64,000 bases of DNA from Streptomyces smaragdinus (lineage in GTDB: Bacteria; Actinomycetota; Actinomycetes; Streptomycetales; Streptomycetaceae). Made by a program: the position numbers and the translations under genes. This document shows positions 7,234 to 17,245 of the stretch, in pieces. Where the stretch lies: positions 62,001 through 126,000 of the forward strand of contig NZ_WEGJ01000004.1 in NCBI RefSeq assembly GCF_009604385.1, written 5' to 3'. The notes beneath the pieces were generated by a model, which made no database searches, was not told the DNA's origin, and saw only the letters and a program-made list of their open reading frames with translations. How positions within the stretch are numbered: the stretch's first letter is position 1; the number at the start of each line of letters is the position of its first letter.

Positions 7234-8272
7234 TCCCCACCAGCGCGAATCCCGAGGTGATCCACTTGCTCGACTCGACGGCGACGCCGACTGCCCGCTC
7301 CCCCGCGCCCAGCCGGTCCAGCAATTGCTCGAGCTGCAGCAGGACCAGGGCGTTCCCGTTGTTCCCGGTGTCCGCCACGCAGTTGACCGCGGCGCAGCCG
7401 AGGCCCTGGGTGAGCTCCTCGGTGATCCGCGCGGTCATCCGGCCGCCGAGCTGGGGCGGCAGCAGGTAGTCCAGGTCCCCGCGGTCCCAGCCCAGGGTGG
7501 TGAGGGTCTCCTCCAGTGCCGCGCGGGCCAGCTCCGGGACCCGTTCCTGGACCGCCTTGTAGTCCTCGGCGACGGCCGGTGTGCCGTCGTCGCGGTCGGC
7601 GGCGCCGAACCACTCCAGCCGCTGCCCGGGCTCCCGGGCGAGGCCCTCGAAGCGGTGCCAGGCCGCGGTGAGCACCGCGCGTCCCGGTCCGCCGCGGCCC
7701 AGCACGGCGGCGCCCGCGCCGTCGCCGAAGAGCACGTAGTTGACCAGCTCGCCCGGCGGCAGCGCGGTGAAGTCCCGGTCCACGTCGAGGTGTTTGGTGC
7801 ACACGTCGCCGCCCACCACCAGCCCCAGCGGCCGCCGCCCGGCCGCCGGGGCGGCGGCGAGCAGCGCCGTGGCCAGGGTGAGGGCCTGGACGGCCCCGGA
7901 GCAGCCGGACTGGATCTGGTACGCGGGGATGCGGTCGGCGCCGAGCCGGTCGGCGACCTCCGCGGCGGTGGTCGGCATCAGGGCGTCCGGGGTGGCCGTC
8001 GCCAGGACCAGGAACGTCAGTTCGTCGGCGGTGACGCCGGCGTCGGCGAGCGCGCGTTCCGCGGCCCGCGCGCACAGGTCGGCGAGCCGCATCCGGATCC
8101 GGCCGCCGTCCAGGTCGCGGCAGAAGTGGCGGGTGCGGGTGCCGATGAAGTGGTCGATCCATGCCGCGCTCACCCCGAGCCGCGCGGACAGGGCCGCGTT
8201 GTCCACCGGCGGGCCGGGCAGGGCGGTGCCGATCCCGGCCAGGTGCGCGGTGAGGGCGCCCGGGGCCCGCAT
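7214..8272 (-). CDS. FabH-like ketosynthase III, predicted tetronate-ring-forming enzyme
   Basis: A 352-residue KASIII-family thiolase-fold enzyme. The active-site Cys124 sits in QSGCSGAVQAL, and the late Asn region is DTGNNGNALVLL (Gly303-Asn304). In tetronate pathways a KSIII of this type joins glyceryl-ACP and a beta-ketoacyl thioester through C-C and C-O bond formation. Notable: where FabH has the catalytic His in a Pro-His-Gln context, this protein reads Leu-Pro-Pro-Gln (residues 271-274), so the histidine of the Cys-His-Asn triad is missing at the aligned position. The ATG at 8272 overlaps the PKS stop by one base (TGATG); a longer frame running upstream through the PKS is a shadow. Confidence 0.9.
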   Translation of the reverse strand: MRAPGALTAHLAGIGTALPGPPVDNAALSARLGVSAAWIDHFIGTRTRHFCRDLDGGRIRMRLADLCARAAERALADAGVTADELTFLVLATATPDALMPTTAAEVADRLGADRIPAYQIQSGCSGAVQALTLATALLAAAPAAGRRPLGLVVGGDVCTKHLDVDRDFTALPPGELVNYVLFGDGAGAAVLGRGGPGRAVLTAAWHRFEGLAREPGQRLEWFGAADRDDGTPAVAEDYKAVQERVPELARAALEETLTTLGWDRGDLDYLLPPQLGGRMTARITEELTQGLGCAAVNCVADTGNNGNALVLLQLEQLLDRLGAGERAVGVAVESSKWITSGFALVGSDERGR

Positions 8273-11160
8273 CAGGCCCGCACCGCCGTCAGCAGTCCGC
8301 CGATGTAGTCCACGAGGGTGCCGACGCTGACCAGGCTGGCCAGCATCTCCGGCATCTCGAGCCCGCCGGGGACCGGGAAGCGGGCCTCGAGGCGGTACTT
8401 GAGCTCCATCAGCATGACCGAGTCGAAGCCCAGGTCGTCGTAGAACCGCAGCTCGTCGCGCAGGTCCTGGGGCTCTCCGCCCAGCACGGCCGCGACCACG
8501 CCGACCACACCGGCCCTGGGGTCCGTGCCGTCCGCCGGGTCGTCGTCCGGGTCGTCGCACGGCACCGGGTCGGGGAGGCGGGGGGCCGGTTCCTGGGGCA
8601 CGGACAGCCACGAGCGCCACGCGCCGGCGAACTGGTGCGGCACCGGCGGCGCCACCCGGCGGTCGGCGGGCCGGTACAGGGCGTCCCAGCTGGGGTCGAG
8701 CCCGTCCTCGTACAGCCGGGCCAGCAGCCCCGCCACCTCGGGCAGCGCGGACGAGGGGCCGCGGACCGCGCCCAGCGCGGGGATGCCGTTCGCGGCGGGG
8801 ATCCGGCGCAGCAGGTTGGCCAGGACGGGCTTGGGGCCGATCTCCACCACGTGGGTGGGCGGGTCGGCGCACAGGGACGCGGCCGCGTCGGCGAAGCGGA
8901 CGGTGGCCGCGATGTGCCGGGTCCAGTAGGCCCCGTCCAGCGCCTCGCCGGGGCGCAGTTCGCGGCCCAGGACCGTCGAGTGGAAGAGCAGCTCCGGGGT
9001 GCCGGCGGGCACCCGGCGGGCGACCCGCTCGAAGCGGCCGAGCATCGGCTCCATCAGCGGGGAGTGGAAGGCGTGGCTGACCTCGAGGGGGGTGGCGGCG
9101 ACGCCGCGGGCGACGAGCTCGCTGCGGATCTCGAAGAGGTCGTCCTGCCCGCCGGACAGCACACAGGCCTCGGGCCCGTTGACGGCGGCCACGCCGACGC
9201 CGGGCCGGTGGCGGACCAGGGAGTCGGCCTCGGCGGCCGGGCAGCGTACGGCGAGCATCCCGCCGCCGGTGGGCAGCCGCTGCATGAACGCGCCGCGCAC
9301 GGCGACCAGTTTGGCGGCGTCCGGCAGGGTCAGGGCCCCGGAGATCACGGCGGCGGCGAACTCGCCGATGCTGTGCCCGAGCACGGCGACGGGTGTGACG
9401 CCCAGCTCGGTCAGGGTGCGGGCCAGCGCGTACTCGACGGCGAACAGCGCGGGCTGGGTGGTGCCGGTGCGGTGCACGGCGGTGTCGCCGCGCAGCAGGA
9501 TGTCCCGGACGGCCTCCACCGTGTACGGCTGCAGGGCGTCGGAGGCGTCGTCCAGATGCCGCCGGTAGACCTCGAGGTCCCGGTACAGCCCGGCGGTCAT
9601 CGCGGGGTACTGCGAGCCCTGGCCGGTGAACGCGAACGCCACGCGCGGCTCCCGGACGGGTCCCGGCGGGCCGTCGCGTTCCGCCGCCTCCCGCAGCGCC
9701 GCGGTCAGTTCGTCCGGGTCGGACGCGACGGCCGCGAAGCGTACGGGCAGTGCCGAGCGGGAGCGGTTGCTGGTCCAGCAGCGGCTCACCAGCGCCCCGC
9801 CGGCCGGGCGGTCGGCCTGGACGCGCAGATTGCGGCGCAGGGCCTGCGGTGTGTCGGCGGACAGCGTGAACACCCCGGCCGCGCCGTCGTCCGTGTCGGG
9901 TACGGGGACGGCCGGGGCCGAGGCGAGGACCGCGTGGACGTTGGTGCCGCCCATCCCGAAGCTCGACACCCCGCACACCACGTCCCGTCCGGGCAGCTCC
10001 ACCGGCTCGGTGACGACGCGCATCCCGCGCCGGGCGAGGCCCAGCCGCTCGTTCTCGCCGCCGGGCAGGGCCTGGCCGGGCAGCACCCCGTGGTGCAGGG
10101 CGAGGGCCGCCTTGATCAGCGCGGCGATGCCGGCCGCGCCCTCGGTGTGCCCGACGACTCCCTTGACGGAGCCCAGCTCCAGCGGCTCCGGCCGCTCCCC
10201 GCCGCCGAACACGTCGCCCAGCGCCAGCACCTCGATGAGGTCGCCCAGCGGCGTGCCGGTGCCGTGCGCCTCGACGAACCGCACCTGGCCGGGCCGCACC
10301 CCGGCGCGCCGGTGCGCGGCGCCCACCACGTCCCGCTGGGCGGCCCGGTGCGGGGCGGTGATCCCGTTGCTGCGCCCGTCCTGGCCCACGGCGCTGCCCA
10401 GCAGCACCGCGTACACCCGGTCGCCGTCGCGCAGGGCGTCCTCGAGCCGGCGCAGGACGACCACGCCGGCGCCCTCGCCGCGGCCGATGCCGTCGGCGGT
10501 GGCGGCGAAGGGCTTGCAGCGGCCGTCCGGGGCGGCGAGCGAGGCCTGCGCGTAGACCTGGTCCAGGGCCGGGTCCAGCACCAGGTTCACCCCGCCGGCC
10601 ACCGCGAGGTCGCATTCGCCGCCGAGCAGGGCGGTGGCGGCCAGATGCACCGCCACCAGGGAGGACGAGCAGGCGGTGTCGACGGTGAGGCTGGGGCCGC
10701 GCAGGTCCAGCTGGTACGAGAGCCGGTTGGCGAGCATGGAGCGGCCCGCCCCGACCGCCGTGCGGGGGGTGATCTCGTGCGGGGAGGCGAGGGAGAGCCG
10801 GGTGAAGTCGTCGGACATGGAGCCGACGTAGACGCCGGTGGCGCTGCCCGCCCGGGCGCGCGGGGAGCGGCCGCTGTCCTCCAGGGCCCGCCACGCGCAC
10901 TGCAGCAGCAGCCGCTGCTGGGGGTCCATCGCGGCGGCGTCGGCCCCGGAGATGCCGAAGAAGTCCGGGTCGAAGACGTCGGCGTCGGCGAGGAAGCCGC
11001 CGTCCGGTCCGGCCGGTCCCCGCGACGGCGGCCGGGTGCCGACGGCGTCGGCCCCGCCCAGCAGCAGGTCCCAGTACGCGGCCGGGTCGGCGGCGCCGGG
11101 GAACCGGCAGTCCAGTCCCACGATCGCGACGCCCCGGGCCCGCTCGGCTTCCTCTCTCAT
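8272..11160 (-). CDS. Single-module type I polyketide synthase, KS-AT-ACP, malonyl-specific, no reductive domains
   Basis: A 962-residue protein with three domains. The ketosynthase spans about residues 8-430 (Cys164 in TACSSS, His299 in HGTGT, His338 in VGHTEG). The acyltransferase spans about 505-800 (FTGQGSQ, Ser597 in GHSIGE). The ACP spans about 885-945 (Ser914 in GFDSVMLMEL). The AT has HAFH at residues 696-699, the pattern associated with malonyl-CoA. There is no KR, DH, ER or TE, so a beta-ketoacyl-ACP is left, exactly what tetronate formation needs. I infer that the KS accepts the acyl chain carried by the stand-alone ACP encoded just upstream and extends it once. Release would occur by tetronate formation, not hydrolysis. 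The KS motif reads GTPLGDLIE where most read GDPIE. Confidence 0.95.
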   Translation of the reverse strand: MREEAERARGVAIVGLDCRFPGAADPAAYWDLLLGGADAVGTRPPSRGPAGPDGGFLADADVFDPDFFGISGADAAAMDPQQRLLLQCAWRALEDSGRSPRARAGSATGVYVGSMSDDFTRLSLASPHEITPRTAVGAGRSMLANRLSYQLDLRGPSLTVDTACSSSLVAVHLAATALLGGECDLAVAGGVNLVLDPALDQVYAQASLAAPDGRCKPFAATADGIGRGEGAGVVVLRRLEDALRDGDRVYAVLLGSAVGQDGRSNGITAPHRAAQRDVVGAAHRRAGVRPGQVRFVEAHGTGTPLGDLIEVLALGDVFGGGERPEPLELGSVKGVVGHTEGAAGIAALIKAALALHHGVLPGQALPGGENERLGLARRGMRVVTEPVELPGRDVVCGVSSFGMGGTNVHAVLASAPAVPVPDTDDGAAGVFTLSADTPQALRRNLRVQADRPAGGALVSRCWTSNRSRSALPVRFAAVASDPDELTAALREAAERDGPPGPVREPRVAFAFTGQGSQYPAMTAGLYRDLEVYRRHLDDASDALQPYTVEAVRDILLRGDTAVHRTGTTQPALFAVEYALARTLTELGVTPVAVLGHSIGEFAAAVISGALTLPDAAKLVAVRGAFMQRLPTGGGMLAVRCPAAEADSLVRHRPGVGVAAVNGPEACVLSGGQDDLFEIRSELVARGVAATPLEVSHAFHSPLMEPMLGRFERVARRVPAGTPELLFHSTVLGRELRPGEALDGAYWTRHIAATVRFADAAASLCADPPTHVVEIGPKPVLANLLRRIPAANGIPALGAVRGPSSALPEVAGLLARLYEDGLDPSWDALYRPADRRVAPPVPHQFAGAWRSWLSVPQEPAPRLPDPVPCDDPDDDPADGTDPRAGVVGVVAAVLGGEPQDLRDELRFYDDLGFDSVMLMELKYRLEARFPVPGGLEMPEMLASLVSVGTLVDYIGGLLTAVRA

Positions 11161-11462
11161 GCCCCCGCTCCTTCGCCCGTGCCGAGTTCCCTGGCCGCCT
11201 CCTGCGCGAGGTAGTGCGCGAGGGCGCGGACCGTGGGGTGGTCCCAGGCGACGGTCGGTTCGAGGAAGAGCTCGTACTCCTCCTCGATGTCGCCGAAGAG
11301 ACTCAGCGCCGCGACCGAGTCCATGCCGTACTCCGCGAACGGCACGTCCGCCTCGATGGTGTGCGCGGGCCGCTGTAGGAACTCGGCCAGCCGCCGGGTG
11401 ATCCAGTCCCGGAACTCCCGCTCGCTCGGTACGGTGACGGTCCTGCCCGTCTGCGACTCCAT
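11157..11462 (-). CDS. Stand-alone acyl carrier protein paired with the acyl-AMP ligase
   Basis: A 101-residue carrier protein. The pantetheinylated serine is in EYGMDSVAALSLF, followed by an acidic helix and WDHPTVRALAHYL, the type of ACP seen next to fatty acyl-AMP ligases in lipopeptide and hybrid clusters. The start ATG (11462) has a strong ribosome site, AAGGAGG six bases upstream, and a real 29-base gap from the dehydrogenase gene, so it has its own translation initiation. It overlaps the PKS start as ATGA. The likely role is to carry the activated fatty acid during dehydrogenation and present it to the PKS ketosynthase. Confidence 0.92.
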   Translation of the reverse strand: MESQTGRTVTVPSEREFRDWITRRLAEFLQRPAHTIEADVPFAEYGMDSVAALSLFGDIEEEYELFLEPTVAWDHPTVRALAHYLAQEAARELGTGEGAGA

Positions 11463-11491
11463 CCCGCTCCTCCTTGGTCGCCGCTGCCGTG

Positions 11492-13237
11492 TCAGCCCGC
11501 GATGGGTGTGTCGTAGAGGTCGTAGCTGCGCGGACCGTGGTAGCGGTCCAGCACCTCGTCCAGCAGCCGGTCCTCCCAGCCGTCCGGCAGCGCGGGCAGC
11601 GGCCTGCCCAGCCGGCGCACCAGGCGGGCGGCGGCGGCCGCGACCCAGCCGGGTTCGGTGAGGAAGCCGCCCTCGTCGCCGCGGTGGCTGCGCCAGACGC
11701 CCAGGCACGCGGCGCCGGCCAGCAGCAGCGCGTACCGGTCGGCCAGCGCGTAGCTGCGGGGGCTGGCCAGCACCGTGCGGTCCTTGGGCGCCATCGCCAG
11801 GCATTCCGCGCGCAGCGTGGCCAGTTCCGCCTCGAGCTGCCCGGCCAGCGCGCCGAGCGCGTCGGCGTACTCGGGCGCCCGCTCGCGCGCCAGTTCCCGT
11901 ACCGTCTCGCCGGCCCCGACCAGGGAGTCGGCCAGCGCGTCGCCGTCGGAGGCCAGCACGAGGAGTTCGGGCCGCAGCGCCGGCAGCGGGTCGCGGGTGC
12001 GGAACAGCGCGTACGGGGCGCCGGCGCCGCCCGACCAGGCGCGCCGGGCCAGCCGCGGCAGCTGCGGGATGATCGTCGCCTGGCAGGCCGCGGTGCCGGC
12101 GTGGCCGAGGCTGATCATGGGCAGGTCGCGGACGTGCTTCTGGAAGGCGCCGTAGTCGCCGCCGCGTACGTAGAAGTTGGCGCCGAGCACGATCGACAGG
12201 TCGTAGGTGGCCTCCGTCAGCAGCTTCGGCAGCAGGTACTTCACCGCCGCCGCGTAGACGCTGGTCTGCCCGGGCAGCAGATGCACCGCCCGGGTCGCGG
12301 CGAGCGCCAGGCAGTCGCTGATCAGCAGGTCGGTGAACGCGCCCACCAGGGTGGCGCGGACATGCGGGATCTCCAGCACCGCGCGGTTGTACAGCCGCCG
12401 GTCCAGGGCGAAGCCCACCGCCGTGCGCAGCGCCGTGTCGCCGCCGCCCAGGACCATGGAGGGCACCACGCTGCGGGTGATCTGGAACGAGCGCAGCGCC
12501 AGCTCCACCCCGCCCCCGACCTCGCCTACCAGCGCACTCTGCGGCACCGGGCAGTCGGTGAACTCCACACCGCCCAGCCGGCAGCCGCGCACGCCGACGC
12601 TGGCGTAGCGGGGCAGATAGCCGATGCTGTCGGGCGGCAGCGCGGACTTGTCGACCAGGAGCACCGAGTGGCTGCGGCTGCCGGCCTCCTGGCCGGTGCG
12701 GCTGAAGAGCACCAGCGCCTCGGCCCGTTCCACATTGTTGATCACCTGTTTCGTGCCGGAGAGGACGAACCCGCTGCCCGCGGGCCGGGCCCGGAATTCG
12801 TTGCGCACGAAGTCGTTGCCGTGCGCGAGTTCGTGGTACGCGACGGCCAGCCGCCCGCCGTCCAGCAGCAGGTCCGCCGTCCAGCGCCGCTGCGCCGCGG
12901 TCCCGGCGGCCCAGACGGTGACGGCGGCCAGGAACGAGGTGGCGCCGTAGCCCAGGCCCAGGCTCGCGTCGCGGCGGAACACGCCGCGCAGCACCCGGCC
13001 GAGGGTGTCGACGCGGTCGAGCCGGCCACCGAGGTCACGGGGGACGAACTCGGCGTTGAGGCCGAACTCGTCCAGCAGCCGTTCCGCCTCGGGCAGCAGC
13101 TCGCCGCGTTCGTCGGCCGCGAGCAGGGCGCGGGCGCCGGCGGGGTTCGCGGGATCCGCGGGGTCGCCCAGCAGCTGCTCGAGGCGGGCGATCCGCTCCT
13201 GGACGCCGAGCTCTTCCTGGACGGCGGTGGTCAGCAT
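11492..13237 (-). CDS. Acyl-CoA dehydrogenase-like protein, catalytically divergent (second of a pair)
   Basis: A 581-residue member of the acyl-CoA/acyl-ACP dehydrogenase superfamily, with the usual ~380-residue core followed by a ~190-residue helical extension. Recognisable core pieces are AYHELAHGNDF, SGTKQVINNVE and the C-terminal FAD-domain segment around RDLPMISLGHAGT. In active family members the catalytic base is the Glu of a Y-E-G-T motif in that segment; here it reads His-Ala-Gly-Thr (Ala380), so the base is absent at this place. It overlaps the previous dehydrogenase gene by seven bases, suggesting the two make one complex. Possible roles are a structural partner in a heteromer, a dehydrogenase with the base elsewhere, or a different flavin reaction. 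Confidence 0.85.
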   Translation of the reverse strand: MLTTAVQEELGVQERIARLEQLLGDPADPANPAGARALLAADERGELLPEAERLLDEFGLNAEFVPRDLGGRLDRVDTLGRVLRGVFRRDASLGLGYGATSFLAAVTVWAAGTAAQRRWTADLLLDGGRLAVAYHELAHGNDFVRNEFRARPAGSGFVLSGTKQVINNVERAEALVLFSRTGQEAGSRSHSVLLVDKSALPPDSIGYLPRYASVGVRGCRLGGVEFTDCPVPQSALVGEVGGGVELALRSFQITRSVVPSMVLGGGDTALRTAVGFALDRRLYNRAVLEIPHVRATLVGAFTDLLISDCLALAATRAVHLLPGQTSVYAAAVKYLLPKLLTEATYDLSIVLGANFYVRGGDYGAFQKHVRDLPMISLGHAGTAACQATIIPQLPRLARRAWSGGAGAPYALFRTRDPLPALRPELLVLASDGDALADSLVGAGETVRELARERAPEYADALGALAGQLEAELATLRAECLAMAPKDRTVLASPRSYALADRYALLLAGAACLGVWRSHRGDEGGFLTEPGWVAAAAARLVRRLGRPLPALPDGWEDRLLDEVLDRYHGPRSYDLYDTPIAG

Positions 13238-15065
13238 GGGGGTCCTTCGGCTACGGGGCAGTCCAGCAGGGAGAACAGGCGCCCCGCGGTGTACTGCCCG
13301 AAGAGGTGGTCGGCCAGCCGCTCGCGCGCCCCGTCGCAGGTGCCCGCGGCGAGGCCGCGGTGCGGCAGCGGCCCGGTGAGGCCCGGCAGTACGTGCTCCA
13401 GCCGGGTCACGAGCCGGGCCAGGGTGTTCTCCAGCCACAGCCCGCCTTCCCACAGCGCGGCCGAGCCGTCCGGCCGCGGGAGTTCCTCGTTGTGCAGCCA
13501 CAGCCCGGCGCAGCAGGCGGCGGCGAAGCAGATGCTGTACGCCCGGGCCTGGTCGAACCCGGCGACGGGCGCGCCGGCCGGCGCCAGACGTATCCGGCTC
13601 ATCCGGGTGTGCAGGTCCCGCGCGGCGTCGGCCAGCACCCGGGCCAGGAAGGCGGCGCGAGTCAGCTCGGGCCGGGTGCGGGCCGCGGCGGCGAGCGCGT
13701 GCGCCGAGGCGGGCAGCGAGCCGGTCACCGACGAGCCCCAGCGGGACATGAGGCTGAGCCGGTCGAGTTCGGCGTCGGGCAGCGGGCGGTGCAGCGCGAA
13801 GGTGTCGGCGGCGCCGCGGTCGGTGGGCCACTGGGTGGGGTGGTTACGGGCCAGGGTGCGGAACTGGCTGGTCAGCCCGTACAGATTGACCATGGTGTTG
13901 CCGTCGAAGATCCCCACGATGCGGTGGTCGCGCTCCAGTTTCTGGAACCGGCCGTGCTCGTGGACGTCGAGGAGGAAGGAGCGCGCGCCCAGTACCCCGC
14001 GCAGCGCGTTGATCACGTCGTCCGTCACGGTCGGCACCAGATACTTGGCGACCGAGGAGGTGACGCTGAGCTCGCCGGGCAGGGTGTGCACGGAGCGGGC
14101 CGCGACGAGGGAGAGGGCCTCCGTCGCCAGGTTGTCCGCGTAGGCGTCGGACAGTGTCCGGCGGACCATCGGCAGCTCGGCCATCCGCCGCCCGTACAGC
14201 TCCCGTTCGCGGGCGAAGGACACCGCGAGGCGCAGCGCGTGGTCGGCGGCGCCCAGCGACAGCGCGGTGCACAGACAGCGGGTGACCTGGAGCGCCTTGA
14301 GGACCGTCTCGGGGCCCTCGCCCTCGCCGCCGACCAGGCTGTCGCGGCCGACGGGCGCGCCGTCCAGGGCGATGCCGCTGATGTCGGCGCCGCGGATGCC
14401 GAGGGTGCTGACCTTCGGCAGGGTGCGCAGGGTGCGGGCGGGGAGGTCGTTCTTGTCGATCATCAGCAGGCTGAACCCTCGCGGTCCGCCCTGGGCTCCG
14501 GTGCGGCCCAGCAGACAGATGAAGCGGCCCCGGGTGGCGTTGTTGATCAGCCATTTCTCGCCGGTGACGAGATAGCCGCCGGGCATCGGTTCGGCGACGA
14601 CCTCGCCGGCCATCAGATCGCTGCCGTGGGTGCGTTCGGTCAGCCCCAGGGAGACGGGCTCGCCGGCCCGGATCAGCTTGGCCAGCCGCAGCGCCTCGGG
14701 GGTCTCGCCGGCCAGCCACACGCACACGGCGCCGAGGAAGGTCTTGCCGTGGGCGACGGCCGTGGTCAGATCGCGGCGCGCGACGGTCCGTACGATCTCC
14801 AGCAGTTGCGGATAGGCCGCGAGGGAGCCGCCGAACGCGGTCGGTACGTAGAAGTCCTGGACCCCGATGCCGTCCAGTACGAGGCACGCCTCCTCGGGGA
14901 ACGCCTCGGCGGCGTCCTCGGCGGCGACGGTGGCGTAGGACAGGGCGCCGTCGGCGGTGGGGTCGCCCAGCGACTTCTCCAGCCAGTCCGCGAGGGGCCA
15001 GTGGGTGCCGTCGGGGCGGGCACCGGGCTGCCCGGTCCGCCGCAGTTCCTCGGTCACCTCCCACA

Positions 15066-15066
<1 letters not shown>
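13231..15066 (-). CDS. Acyl-CoA/acyl-ACP dehydrogenase-like flavoprotein (first of a pair)
   Basis: A 611-residue dehydrogenase with a well-preserved core: LTERTHGSDL (about residues 142-151), VTGEKWLINNATRGRF and the C-terminal segment ERDHRIVGIFDGNT. The last aligns with the R-D-x-x-I-x-x-I-Y-E-G-T signature, with Asp388 where the catalytic Glu normally sits, a conservative change. Large two-part dehydrogenases of this kind occur beside acyl-AMP ligases in lipopeptide clusters such as friulimicin, where they put a double bond into the lipid tail. The start ATG 15066 overlaps the ligase stop (TGATG); the longer upstream frame is noncoding. I infer desaturation of the ACP- or CoA-bound fatty acyl chain; position and geometry are unknown. 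Confidence 0.88.
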
Positions 15067-16826
<1,760 letters not shown>

Positions 16827-16850
16827 CTCTCCCCCTAGCCGAGTGGAGAA

Positions 16851-16871
16851 GGTCCGCCGATCCGGCGGGCC
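16851..16871 (-). promoter_or_regulatory. Hairpin in the leader of the biosynthetic operon
   Basis: CCGCCG (16854-16859) and CGGCGG (16863-16868) form a perfect stem around a three-base loop, extended by two more pairs after one weak position. It lies 25 bases upstream of the FAAL start. It could be an attenuator, a transcript-protecting stem or chance in GC-rich DNA. Confidence 0.35.
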
Positions 16872-16880
16872 AGCCTCGCG

Positions 16881-16895
16881 GGATGCAGGGCATCC
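16881..16895. promoter_or_regulatory. 15-bp perfect palindrome upstream of the FAAL gene, possible operator
   Basis: GGATGC and GCATCC flank a three-base centre about 55 bases upstream of the first biosynthetic gene. Its position suits an operator for a cluster regulator, but no regulator gene is seen in the visible part of the cluster, and I have not found a second copy in the window. Confidence 0.3.
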
Positions 16896-16968
16896 ATGGT
16901 CAGAGGGTGTTCCGATGGGCTCGAAGGCAGCTACACCGAAGCTCGATTTGCCCGGACTCGTGAATTAA

Positions 16969-17136
16969 TCACGTGTGGACGCGCTCACGGACCTCCGGGT
17001 GCTCGCGGACACCCCCCGGCGGGGGTGCCTGCGCCTGCAGGGTCTGCGGAACGACCCACAGGTTCCCGTACGCCACGAGCGACCGCCAGGCGGGCTTCAG
17101 CAGCCAGCGTGTCAGGAACCGTCGTACCTGGGGCAT
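16969..17136 (-). CDS. Hypothetical 55-residue protein upstream of the biosynthetic operon
   Basis: I do not recognise this protein. The ORF starts at ATG 17136 with a well-placed AGAGGAG ribosome site eight bases upstream, better than expected by chance, and ends at 16969. The N-terminal half is basic and aromatic (RRFLTRWLLKPAWRSLVAYGN, with three Trp overall) and could form an amphipathic helix; the C-terminal half is Pro/Gln/Glu/Arg-rich. It points toward the FAAL gene, 142 bases away, so it may share or precede that transcript. Options are a small regulatory or membrane-associated peptide, a leader ORF, or a non-functional ORF. The nearby GH15 gene is a second possible partner. Confidence 0.45.
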   Translation of the reverse strand: MPQVRRFLTRWLLKPAWRSLVAYGNLWVVPQTLQAQAPPPGGVREHPEVRERVHT

Positions 17137-17245
17137 CTGATCAACTCCTCTGCGATATGCCGGAACAGCGGCCACAGAGTGAGTGGGGGAACTCGACGAT
17201 CGCTCCAGCGGGACGACGCCGGCGCCCGAGGCGCGCGGCGGCCGC

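Noticed and set aside
2172..7260. Long plus-strand open frames opposite the biosynthetic genes.
   Set aside because: High-GC antisense shadows with no domains, poor starts and skewed Gly/Arg/Pro composition; the minus-strand genes have clear motifs.
7214..10900. A 1228-codon open frame covering the KSIII gene and most of the PKS.
   Set aside because: Only its last 352 codons match KSIII; the rest is an Arg/Pro/Gly-rich shadow of the PKS reading frame. The real start is ATG 8272.
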